A stretch of DNA of 40,656 nt from an uncultured Verrucomicrobiota bacterium (GTDB lineage: Bacteria > Verrucomicrobiota > Verrucomicrobiia > Opitutales > Opitutaceae). Under the pieces are notes generated by a model. The model made no database searches. It saw only the letters and a list, made by a program, of their open reading frames with translations, and had not been told where the DNA came from. The stretch is taken from NCBI GenBank assembly GCA_913058185.1, contig CAJXQX010000032.1:1-40656 (forward strand). Direction: 5' to 3'. The translations under genes and the position numbers were made by a program. Of this stretch, positions 8,679 to 16,208 are shown piece by piece; position 1 is the stretch's first letter; each line of letters begins with the position of its first letter.

Positions 8679-11467
8679 GGCAGAGCGAAAAGGGATTGGC
8701 CCTGCTATTGGTGGTTTCACTGATGGCACTGGTGACGCTGCTAGTGGTCAGCCTAGCCGTCGTCACGCGAGTGGAGACTCAGGTGGGCGCCACGCGAGCA
8801 ACTCAAGATCAAGCGCGACAAAACGCGCAGCTGGCCGTGCAAGTCGCCCTCGGCCAATTGCAGGAACTCGCAGGACCGGACCGTCGGGTTACCGCGACCG
8901 CGGAAGCGACGGGAAGTACCAGCAATCGACATTGGACCGGCGTGTGGCGCAGCGATACTAACGGCACAGCCCCGCTCGCCTGGTTGGTCAGTGGTGAAGG
9001 GAGTGATCCCTCCAACGATGCAACCCCATCTCGGGGGCGAGTCGTGCTGGTAGGCGAATCGAACGGGTCGGAGGAAACGGAAGTGGTTGCGTCGCTCGAA
9101 GTGCTTGCCGAATCAGGAATCGCCCGGGGCGCTTTCGCCTATTTCATCGCTGACGAAGGGGTGAAAGCACGGCTGATGCCCTCAATGTCGACCGCAGCAT
9201 CGAGCGACATGCTCGAACAACGTCTTCCGCTTCTTGGGGGCACACAACCGGTTGGGTTCGCGAATGAAGTCGGGGTGGATCCCCTGAGCACCACGTTTCA
9301 AAGCCAATTGGAGGCGCTCTCAAGTCGGGAACAATTCCCGGCGTTGCTAAGTTCTGCTGATGACGAACCGACTCGGGAACGGTGGCACGATTATACCGCG
9401 TGGAGCCAGGGCCTGCTTGTCGATGTGAATCGAGGGGGCTTGAAGACCGACCTGACCGATTCCGGCGACACGGTGATTCCAGGTTTGAGTGCCTTCAGTG
9501 ACTTAATTACTCCCGATCGCACTGCCAGCCTCAGTCCGGTCTATCCCATTCGAGCCGCCAGTGGGTCATCAGGGGATTTGTATGATGGTATCCACCCGAT
9601 CATGACACAGCTGGGATTACAGTTCAGTGTGCACACGATTTCATCCAGCTCCCGAACACTTGAAACGCGGCTACGGTTCTTCGTGGAATTAGCCAATCCG
9701 TTCAGCTCGGCCCTGGAGTCCGAAGACTTACGGTTGGTCGTCAGCGGGATGCCCGACACGATTCAGATCGAATCGAGAACGCTCAACACCACGCGTGATC
9801 ACGGTGGCGCCACCGTGGATCTCGAGCCGCTCTACGCCACGCATACGGATGGGACGGGCGCACCCGCGATCGAGTTTGATTTGCCTTTCGAGGATGAGAC
9901 CTGGGCGCCCGGCCGGGTAGTCTCGTGGCGCCTGCAGTCAGGAAACACCATGAGCGAGGCCGCAAATCGCGAGATGGTATACGATGCAAGCTCTCGCACC
10001 AGTTATTGGCGGGAGCGACCGGGCGGAGGTCTTGACGGACCCGATTCATTGGTGAATTCGAGCGAGCTCAGATTTACTGGCACCGAGGACTGGCGCCTGC
10101 GGGTTGAGCTACAACGGAACAACGGCGAGGTGCTATTTTCCGCAACGCTTCCGGAGTTCTATCAAGTTGATACGGCGTGGCAGGATGCCAATTCCACGCT
10201 CCCTGATTTTGGGGTTCATGTTCAGCTCGTGGATCGAAACCTATCCCAAGATGCCGACGGTGCCTCAGACTGGATGATGGAGGATTTGCCCAGCGATCTG
10301 AGACGAGATGAGTTCGACGAAGTGTTCTGGTTGCCAACCGTAGACCTGGAAAGTGCGTCCTACAATACGTCTTTTTCGGCGCCAAATTCGGGAGTTGAGG
10401 CGCGCCAGCTTTTTAATCGTGACCCGGTCGAACGGACTTACCTCAGTTACTACCAACCGAGTTTCAATAGCGACATCGCGCTCTTCGAACTGCCTCGGCA
10501 AGGATGGCGTTCGGTGGGAGGATTGCAGCATCTCGCATTTGCCGATGCTCCAATCTACAATGTGGGGAATTCATGGAGCGAACGGAACGATTGGTTCGAT
10601 CGCTATTTCTTTTCGGACGAGCGATCGACCGATAGTGCTGATTTGGAGGATCTGGTGTCGGGAAACTTCAATTTCAATAGTGTGAATGCGTCAGCCTGGG
10701 AGGCGATTCTTAGAGGAATGGGAGTCGGAATCGGAGAGTATGGTTTCGCCTATGTAGAACACGTGGAGAACTCCGGAGAGATTGGAGGAGCTGGAGCAGC
10801 CTCGGTTTCGTTTCCCGTTGCTCGGTTCAGTCAATCGAGCGGAGAGATGTGGGAGCTGTCACCTGACCCCGAAAACTTCCAAGAGGTTTTGCGCACCTAT
10901 CGTCGAGGATTACGAGGACTGACCGAATCCCAAGTAAATGGTTTAGCGGTAGAAATTGCGAGCAACGTGCAGCGCCGCATTTCTGCCCAAGGGCCTTATC
11001 GTAGCGTGGAATCTTTCTTAGCGCTGGATGGGTTGTTCGGTGGTGATAATATTTTGGAATATTCGATCGCGGAATATGATGACTCGGTGGCTGCGAGTGA
11101 GCGGATTAATTGGGATCAATATTTCCCAGACTCACCGATGAAGATTGATACGGCAGCGCCGGCATTTATCACTTCGGCTGATTTGATGACAGCGCTTGCA
11201 CCCGTAGTGAACGTGCGATCGGACACCTTTGTGATTCGGGCTTTTGGTGAGAGCGTTGAACCGACTTTAGAGGCGAGTTATACCTCGTCGGAACCGACGG
11301 CCCGGGCTTGGCTGGAGGCAGTGGTGCAACGCTATCCGGAGGGCGTGGATGCATCGGACTTTGTTGATGGCACGAGTCGCGATTGGTCGCAGATGATTGC
11401 CGAACCCCAATGGGGCCGAAAGTTTCGCATCATTGCCTTACGCTGGTTGACGGAGGATGATCTATGA
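8675..11467 (+). CDS. Very large GspK-like pilus-tip protein (candidate Verru_Chthon cassette protein A)
   Basis: This 930-residue protein begins MRQSEKG|LALLLVVSLMAL, a pseudopilin-type leader and membrane helix in which Glu5 is replaced by a hydrophobic residue, as in GspK tip subunits. The next stretch (ARQNAQLAVQVALGQLQELA, then GPDRRVTA) matches my memory of the Verru_Chthon cassette protein A family. Normal GspK is about 330 residues, so the head domain here is nearly three times larger. Near residues 740-800 is a helical block (LTESQVNGLAVEIASNV, YRSVESFLALDGLF) that recalls the helix-hairpin part of GspK. The GTG at 8675 is chosen because it overlaps the previous stop; an in-frame ATG at 8648 would add nine residues. 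Its stop overlaps the next gene as ATGA. Confidence 0.83.
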   Translation: MRQSEKGLALLLVVSLMALVTLLVVSLAVVTRVETQVGATRATQDQARQNAQLAVQVALGQLQELAGPDRRVTATAEATGSTSNRHWTGVWRSDTNGTAPLAWLVSGEGSDPSNDATPSRGRVVLVGESNGSEETEVVASLEVLAESGIARGAFAYFIADEGVKARLMPSMSTAASSDMLEQRLPLLGGTQPVGFANEVGVDPLSTTFQSQLEALSSREQFPALLSSADDEPTRERWHDYTAWSQGLLVDVNRGGLKTDLTDSGDTVIPGLSAFSDLITPDRTASLSPVYPIRAASGSSGDLYDGIHPIMTQLGLQFSVHTISSSSRTLETRLRFFVELANPFSSALESEDLRLVVSGMPDTIQIESRTLNTTRDHGGATVDLEPLYATHTDGTGAPAIEFDLPFEDETWAPGRVVSWRLQSGNTMSEAANREMVYDASSRTSYWRERPGGGLDGPDSLVNSSELRFTGTEDWRLRVELQRNNGEVLFSATLPEFYQVDTAWQDANSTLPDFGVHVQLVDRNLSQDADGASDWMMEDLPSDLRRDEFDEVFWLPTVDLESASYNTSFSAPNSGVEARQLFNRDPVERTYLSYYQPSFNSDIALFELPRQGWRSVGGLQHLAFADAPIYNVGNSWSERNDWFDRYFFSDERSTDSADLEDLVSGNFNFNSVNASAWEAILRGMGVGIGEYGFAYVEHVENSGEIGGAGAASVSFPVARFSQSSGEMWELSPDPENFQEVLRTYRRGLRGLTESQVNGLAVEIASNVQRRISAQGPYRSVESFLALDGLFGGDNILEYSIAEYDDSVAASERINWDQYFPDSPMKIDTAAPAFITSADLMTALAPVVNVRSDTFVIRAFGESVEPTLEASYTSSEPTARAWLEAVVQRYPEGVDASDFVDGTSRDWSQMIAEPQWGRKFRIIALRWLTEDDL

Positions 11468-12195
11468 AGATGAAACGTTTGGTCTTAAGTTTGGCTCTTG
11501 GGGTGGTGTTGCCGTCGTCAATGCTGGTTGCTCAATCAGCAACTCCATCAACGCTTGAATTTGAATTCTCAATCATGGCTTGGGAGCGCATGCGGGATGT
11601 CGGATACGCTCAGTTAAAGGCTGAAGCGCGCAGTAAACCACGGCCGATTGCAGAGGACTTTGAGATCATCCCTATGCGGGTTTCTTCTCAGGGGAGGAGC
11701 GACCTGTATCACTACGTAGGACCAACGCCGGTTCGTTTGGTGGCTACTTCTAGCGAAGGTGAATCACTTCGAGCGACTCGGATGATCGGAGCCATCTCCG
11801 AACTGCGGATTCCGCAACGAGCGATGTTTTTGATTGGGCCGGCAGAGGAGGAATCGGTGAATATCAAATTACTCGATGATTCGCCTGCGGCCTTTCCGGG
11901 ACAGCACGTTCGGATTGTGAATTTGGCCGGTGAATTGGTTCAGGGCACACTCGACGGTCAGGCGTTTCGGGTGGATGCGACGCGGGCGGTTTTGCCCCCG
12001 AAACGGGTCAGCGAGAGTGTGCGCGTTGGGGTGGCTTATGAAAAACAGGGTCGCCCGATCATCATCTTTGATCAGTCGCTGCGGATTGGATCCGAAGAAC
12101 GCATCATGTTGGTTTTTTTACCCCCGTTTAGAGCCGGTGCCGATGTGCGCGTGCGGGTGGTTCGAGATCAGATATTTGTGCCTGCCGAACCGTAG
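11464..12195 (+). CDS. Exported protein of unknown function, last gene of the pseudopilin operon
   Basis: This 243-residue protein has an N-terminal signal peptide (MKMKRLVLSLALGVVLPSSM) with probable cleavage after about residue 24. The mature part is predicted all-beta. Motifs such as AMFLIGPAEEESVNIKLLDD and HVRIVNLAGELVQGTLDGQ look like beta-sandwich strands. No catalytic motif is evident. The ATG overlaps the stop of the large tip gene as ATGA, so it is very likely translated with it and works with the fibre, for example as a periplasmic or surface partner; that role is inference from position. It ends 6 bp before the convergent dehydratase gene. Confidence 0.75.
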   Translation: MKMKRLVLSLALGVVLPSSMLVAQSATPSTLEFEFSIMAWERMRDVGYAQLKAEARSKPRPIAEDFEIIPMRVSSQGRSDLYHYVGPTPVRLVATSSEGESLRATRMIGAISELRIPQRAMFLIGPAEEESVNIKLLDDSPAAFPGQHVRIVNLAGELVQGTLDGQAFRVDATRAVLPPKRVSESVRVGVAYEKQGRPIIIFDQSLRIGSEERIMLVFLPPFRAGADVRVRVVRDQIFVPAEP

Positions 12196-12201
12196 TCGAT
12201 T

Positions 12202-14877
12202 TTAGGTGGAAACACCCAACGGCCCTCGGGCGAATTGGAAGTCAACGAATCCCGTTTGGTTGGCGATCGGGGTGTGGCTTTCGTTCAAAGTATCTTGCAG
12301 TAGGGTTTTTATCTGCGCGTGGGTCGTTGCGGAATCGTGGCCATTGAGTATAGTATCGACGTCGCGGTGACTGCTCGCAGGGAGCACGGGGAATTCGGCG
12401 AGTTGCAGGACGGGGATGAGTGGATGTCCTTGTTGGGGAGTGTTTCCAACCAAACCAACAACGAGATGTGATCCGCAGGCGCCAAGACTGGTTAAGTTTT
12501 CGACCCAGTGGTCACTGTCAGTTTGAACCACATGCAGTCCGGGATGCTTGAGGGCTTCACCATTCGCCAGGGTCGCATGGGGCGTGAGGTCCTGGAGCAA
12601 CTCGTCTCGAAATATAGTGTTGGCCAGCAGGGGATCGCTTTCGGGGAGCAGAATGGAACCTCCCGCGTCGAGCACATCCGTGGTGAGTTGGCAGAGCGCC
12701 TTCGCCGTTGCGGCGCTAGCGACCGAAGCGGACAGCAGGGCGAGGCGGATTCCCGCGAGATCAAAACGGAGTTCATCCGAAGACTCGGAGTTGTGACGAT
12801 CGGTTTGGGAGAACCAGGATTCAACCTTGGTAATGCTCTGGTCGATACCTCCATCGAGCTGCACGCTAGCCCAGCCAAATCGATCGAGGGGCAATCCAGC
12901 CGTTTCAAAATAACGGCGCATTACGTCGTTCGGGATTTTTTCACAACCATGCTCCAGTAGCAGGGCAGCGGAGACATTGGGATGGGTAGCGTAGCCGTGA
13001 TAAGTGCGGCACAACGTCCGATACATCGTTTCACCGCCAAATCCGCAGCCTTCACTGTGGGGTAGCGCGACGAAACGAGAGAGGCCCAATTGGGCGGCGT
13101 GTGGTCCATCGTTCAGGCGATTTACGGCCATTCGAGCGATTTGCGAAGAACACATGCTCGTGGGCAAAACGAGACCGACGCGCTCAGTTGCGATCGGGTT
13201 TTCGGGAGCGTCGCGACTGGGAATTAAGGGTTGGCCAGATGGGACTTCGCGTGTGCGAAGCGCTTGGAGATTGCGGCCATCCTGCTGCTGCCAATTGCGC
13301 CAGAGTGATGACTGGGAGTGACCCGCGAGTTCGCCTTTGGAGCGTTGTCCTGACGCCGTGGCGATTAATAGATTCAATGATTCGTCCGTGAGCGACTCCA
13401 ACGATTCACCGTCGAGGTAACGGCCCGCATTGATGTCCATTTCGTTAATTAACAGCTGATGCCGTCGTGTGGTCGTCGTGATCTTCAGCGTGGGAACGAA
13501 AGGGAAGTTTGTGACTGAGCCATTGCCGGTGATGAAGACGATTAAGTTACAGCCGGCTCCCACCTGACCGCCAATGGCCTCAAGATCATTGCCGGGGCTA
13601 TCCATGAAATAATAACCGGGAGGGTTGAGCGGCTCGGCGTAGTCGATCACGTGGTCCAGCGGTGTGCGGGGATCCTTCTTTTGCACCGCACCGAGTGATT
13701 TGAGGGCAATGTTGTAGAGCCCACGAAACTTGTTACCGGCCGATGGGTTGGCCTCGGGGGTGACCCCGTGCCAGCTCATGCGCTCTTTAAAGTTGGCGAT
13801 ACAGTCGAGCAGGGCGTGCGCGACGGGAGCAGACTTGATATTGCGCATGAGGTGATCCTCCGCACCGACGATCTCGTCGGTTTCACATAAGACTCCAATA
13901 CCGCCGTGGCGCACGATCTCATGGGTCAGAGCGCCGGCCAGAGGATTACCCGAAATGCCGGAGAACGCGTCCGAGCCACCGCATTGCAGGGCTATGCGAA
14001 GTTCGCTCAAGGGTTCGGCGCTGCGCGTGAGGGCCGCGACGTTGGGAAGCCACTGGCGCACGGTTTCTTCACCGGTGGCCAACGCGGCCGCCAATCCGTG
14101 GTCGATACTCAGAAACTGGTGCGTCACCTCATCGAGGGGGTAGCCGTTATCACGCATGAAGGTTTCCAGCCGAGCGTTGGTGATGGCCTCTTCGCCATAA
14201 TCCACGGCCAGCACCGCACCGACATTGGGGTGGATCATGAATCCCGCCAGAGCCCGCAGAATCTCCGCGGCGTTGTTCGGTTCTTCCGCCTCACCGCCTT
14301 CGGTGTGAGCGATAGCGACGACGCCATCGATGCCAGGGAATAATTTGGCGGTCGATTGCAGGCGGGCGGTGAGTTGACGCGCGAAACTCGCGGTTCGCGA
14401 CGTAGTGCCCAAAATCACGATCGTATTGCGGGTGCCCACGCCGCGGTTTCTGGATCGACGAAAGCCTTGGAACGTCCGGCGTTCTGTCGCGGGAGAAATC
14501 GTAGCAGGAGCGGGAAGCTCGGCCTCGTTTAGTTCGAAAGGCACGAGGTGGTCGGCGAAATTGGCCGTGTCCGGCAAGGTGATGGCTCTCTGTCGCACCC
14601 GCAGGGCCTGTAAGGTTGAGTCATTGCAGACAGTGTCCCCCGGAGCGATGGACCGGGTGGCGTGACCAAAGGGGAGTTTCCAAGAATTTAAGGCGTCGCC
14701 CGTAGCAATCGATTGAACCGCGAAGCGATGTCCTTCGAGAACCGTGTGAGAAATGGTCGCGAGCCCTTCAGGCAACAGCACGGACGTGCCCGGCTGAATT
14801 TGGCGGATAGCAATGGCTACATTGTCGCCCGGGGCAGGGAGGCGACCAATATCATGCAACGTGAGGGGATCCGGCAT
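12202..14877 (-). CDS. Double-length UxaA/GarD-family (altronate/galactarate dehydratase-like) protein, 891 aa
   Basis: Family members dehydrate sugar acids (altronate, galactarate) using a bound metal and are about 500 residues long. Here 891 residues hold an N-terminal SAF domain (about 15-90) and two copies of the enzyme core. Copy 1: middle domain 140-280 (GVGTRNTIVILGTTSR, FPGIDGVVAIAHTEGG, IHPNVGAVLAVDYGEE) and C-terminal domain 290-500 (LQCGGSDAFSG, ANPSAGNKFRGL, DINAGRYLDG). Copy 2: middle domain 565-690 (LPTSMCSSQIAR, ALPHSEGCGFGG, THPNVSAALLLEHGCE) and a weaker C-terminal domain 705-850. Family cysteines are missing in copy 1's middle domain but present in copy 2's. The QCGGSD motif is present only in copy 1. 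The substrate is unknown, and no uronate pathway gene is adjacent. Confidence 0.88.
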   Translation of the reverse strand: MPDPLTLHDIGRLPAPGDNVAIAIRQIQPGTSVLLPEGLATISHTVLEGHRFAVQSIATGDALNSWKLPFGHATRSIAPGDTVCNDSTLQALRVRQRAITLPDTANFADHLVPFELNEAELPAPATISPATERRTFQGFRRSRNRGVGTRNTIVILGTTSRTASFARQLTARLQSTAKLFPGIDGVVAIAHTEGGEAEEPNNAAEILRALAGFMIHPNVGAVLAVDYGEEAITNARLETFMRDNGYPLDEVTHQFLSIDHGLAAALATGEETVRQWLPNVAALTRSAEPLSELRIALQCGGSDAFSGISGNPLAGALTHEIVRHGGIGVLCETDEIVGAEDHLMRNIKSAPVAHALLDCIANFKERMSWHGVTPEANPSAGNKFRGLYNIALKSLGAVQKKDPRTPLDHVIDYAEPLNPPGYYFMDSPGNDLEAIGGQVGAGCNLIVFITGNGSVTNFPFVPTLKITTTTRRHQLLINEMDINAGRYLDGESLESLTDESLNLLIATASGQRSKGELAGHSQSSLWRNWQQQDGRNLQALRTREVPSGQPLIPSRDAPENPIATERVGLVLPTSMCSSQIARMAVNRLNDGPHAAQLGLSRFVALPHSEGCGFGGETMYRTLCRTYHGYATHPNVSAALLLEHGCEKIPNDVMRRYFETAGLPLDRFGWASVQLDGGIDQSITKVESWFSQTDRHNSESSDELRFDLAGIRLALLSASVASAATAKALCQLTTDVLDAGGSILLPESDPLLANTIFRDELLQDLTPHATLANGEALKHPGLHVVQTDSDHWVENLTSLGACGSHLVVGLVGNTPQQGHPLIPVLQLAEFPVLPASSHRDVDTILNGHDSATTHAQIKTLLQDTLNESHTPIANQTGFVDFQFARGPLGVST

Positions 14878-14972
14878 GATTGGGAAGTTACTCGAATCGA
14901 ATCAATGAATCCAAGTCCGGACTCTCGCGGGCCTCATTATTGAGACCATTTCGAGATTCTCTAAATCGAAAG

Positions 14973-15047
14973 TGGTGCCAGAGGGCGGATTTGAACCGCC
15001 GACCAACGGCTTATGAGTCCGCGGCTCTACCACTGAGCTACTCTGGC
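14973..15047 (-). tRNA. tRNA with CAU anticodon (elongator Met most likely; Ile2 possible)
   Basis: The 75 nt include an encoded CCA end (14973-14975). The acceptor stem GCCAGAG pairs with CTCTGGC. The D-arm is GCTC-AGTGGTA-GAGC, the anticodon loop is CTCATAA (anticodon CAU), and the T-arm is GGCGG-TTCAAAT-CCGCC. The last pair of the anticodon stem (31-39) is A.G rather than Watson-Crick, and the first is G.U. The variable region TGGTC is like that of E. coli tRNA-Ile2, whose CAU is modified to lysidine, so identity between Met and Ile2 is not settled by sequence alone. It lies between vapC and the dehydratase gene on the same strand. Confidence 0.9.
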
Positions 15048-15063
15048 GTTAATAGGAGGGCGG

Positions 15064-15092
15064 AGCGAAGAAATGCCAGCCCCCCTTGTCAA
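15064..15092 (-). promoter_or_regulatory. Possible promoter for the CAU tRNA
   Basis: On the minus strand a perfect TTGACA (15092-15087) lies about 40 bp upstream of the tRNA. A -10 element 17 bp further would be TTCGCT, a poor match, so only the -35 half is convincing. It lies in the gap between vapC and the tRNA. Confidence 0.3.
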
Positions 15093-15117
15093 GCGTTGGA
15101 ACGGTATTCAGAAAGAT

Positions 15118-15531
15118 TCAGGTTCCCCAAGGATTGACCAATGAAACGCCCGTCGCGGAAAAATCACGTAAATTACGAGTAGCCAAAGTGAGTTTGTGTT
15201 CTCGCACGGTCGCAGCGATCAGAGCGTATTCGATGTGGAGTTGGAGTCCTTGGGCGGCGTGTCCGGCTCGCATTTCGGCAGCGGTGGAAGCGATGGCAGT
15301 TGAGATCGGAAGAATTTGAGGAGCGAATTTTTGCTCAATTTCTCCGACCCATTTTAGTAATCGTTCACGTTTTTTGGATAATTTTACCAGATGAGCTCCG
15401 TGCCAAAGTTCATGGAGAGTTATGACGGAAAGAAAACTGTGCGGAAGTGAGGCGCAATATCGGATTACATTAAGATCCGGACGAGGACGGGCCAATTCGC
15501 TGACTACATTTGTGTCGAGGAGAATGGACAT
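15118..15531 (-). CDS. vapC: VapC/FitB-type PIN-domain toxin, with one altered acidic site
   Basis: PIN-domain toxins are metal-dependent RNases held inactive by a partner antitoxin. This 137-residue protein starts MSILLDTNVVSEL with the first acidic residue (D7). It has the conserved Glu in VITLHELWHG and ends with TLATRNLRDF and a NPWGT tail like FitB. The usual Asp before the ALIAAT helix is Tyr here (HIEYALIAAT), with a Glu just before it, so one metal ligand is lost or shifted by one position. It starts at ATG 15529-15531, 12 bp after the antitoxin stop, in normal antitoxin-toxin order. It may be an active variant or a toxin losing activity. Confidence 0.88.
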   Translation of the reverse strand: MSILLDTNVVSELARPRPDLNVIRYCASLPHSFLSVITLHELWHGAHLVKLSKKRERLLKWVGEIEQKFAPQILPISTAIASTAAEMRAGHAAQGLQLHIEYALIAATVREHKLTLATRNLRDFSATGVSLVNPWGT

Positions 15532-15543
15532 CGAACGGTGGAC

Positions 15544-15801
15544 TTAGTCCTCTGAGAATTGAATTCCCGTTCGCGACGAGACACCCCGATCGGGGATCTC
15601 CAGATCAACACGGGGCGACTCTTCGACGAGGAATTTACCCAAGGGGGTCGATGGTGCTGTTCGTGCGTTCCACTCCTCTTGGGAAACGACCACGCAGGGA
15701 TTGCGGGCACCGATTATTTGCGGGCCCCGTTTACGTGCTTGATTGAGAACCTCAGATAATCGGCTCTTTGCATCGCTTACTTTCCACACAGTCTGATCCA
15801 T
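15544..15801 (-). CDS. Phd/YefM-type antitoxin of the VapC pair
   Basis: This is an 85-residue small protein. The N-terminal half (MDQTVWKVSDAKSRLSEVLN) has the Phd/YefM DNA-binding fold signature, and GARNPCVVVSQEEW is the usual strand region. The C-terminal third (STPLGKFLVEESPRVDLEIP) would be the flexible part that wraps the toxin; FLVEESPRVDLE is typical of Phd-type partners of FitB/VapC toxins. Antitoxins of this kind neutralise the toxin and repress their own operon. It is directly upstream of vapC. A near-consensus promoter lies just before the ATG (15810-15838) and an imperfect inverted repeat overlaps its -10 element. Confidence 0.87.
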   Translation of the reverse strand: MDQTVWKVSDAKSRLSEVLNQARKRGPQIIGARNPCVVVSQEEWNARTAPSTPLGKFLVEESPRVDLEIPDRGVSSRTGIQFSED

Positions 15802-15809
15802 ATAGTGGT

Positions 15810-15838
15810 CGATAATGGACTGCTTTACGAATTGTCAA
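15810..15838 (-). promoter_or_regulatory. Near-consensus promoter of the toxin-antitoxin operon, with overlapping inverted repeat
   Basis: On the minus strand TTGACA (15838-15833), 17 bp and TTATCG (15815-15810) form a good sigma70-type promoter. The -10 box ends only 8 bp before the antitoxin ATG (15801), so the transcript would be leaderless or nearly so. TCCAT (15797-15801) and ATGGA (15815-15819) form an inverted repeat that spans the -10 box and the start codon and could be the antitoxin operator. Confidence 0.55.
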
Positions 15839-15857
15839 CAAGGGTCGTGGTTCGCGA

Positions 15858-16208
15858 CTAGGCTAGGCCTTCTAGTAACGCCTGCAGCTCCATCGCGGGG
15901 GCTTCGTGGTCTTGCGCGATGGCGAGTTGAAGGGCGGCTTCGAGCAGTGGTTTGGCGGCAGCTTGGTTCTCCTGTTTTAGGAGTAGTTTGCCGAGTGAGA
16001 TGCGGGGCAACATCCAGTCGGCTTTGGCGGCGACGCAAATTTCGTAGTGCGTCTGGGCGGCGGCCGATTCTCCGGCGGCATCTAGGGCCTGGGCTAAGCT
16101 GAAGCGGAACATCTCGTTCTGAGGATGTTGCGTGACGAGCTTTTGAAAGCGTTCGATGCGAGGGTTCCGCCTAGGCCCTGGCTCCGGCGAGATCGGTGGA
16201 ACGGTCAT
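15858..16208 (-). CDS. Small TPR-repeat protein
   Basis: This 116-residue helical protein has a Pro-rich N-terminal 15 residues. Two to three tetratricopeptide-like helix pairs follow (NEMFRFSLAQALDAAGESAA, AQTHYEICVAAKADWMLPRI, SLGKLLLKQENQAAAKPLLE). TPR domains act as protein-protein scaffolds. There is no signal peptide. Its ATG overlaps the stop of the PP2C phosphatase gene upstream as ATGA (16205-16208), so the two are probably translated together and may interact; that is inference. It ends 56 bp upstream of the antitoxin start. Confidence 0.8.
   Translation of the reverse strand: MTVPPISPEPGPRRNPRIERFQKLVTQHPQNEMFRFSLAQALDAAGESAAAQTHYEICVAAKADWMLPRISLGKLLLKQENQAAAKPLLEAALQLAIAQDHEAPAMELQALLEGLA

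Noticed and set aside
5758-12195. Complete type II secretion operon
   Set aside because: Only pilin-type subunits and one exported protein are present. Secretin, ATPase, platform and peptidase genes are missing.
14973-15801. Integration of the toxin-antitoxin genes at the tRNA as a genomic island
   Set aside because: The pair lies on the 5' side of the tRNA, no integrase is adjacent, and no direct repeat of the tRNA 3' end was seen.
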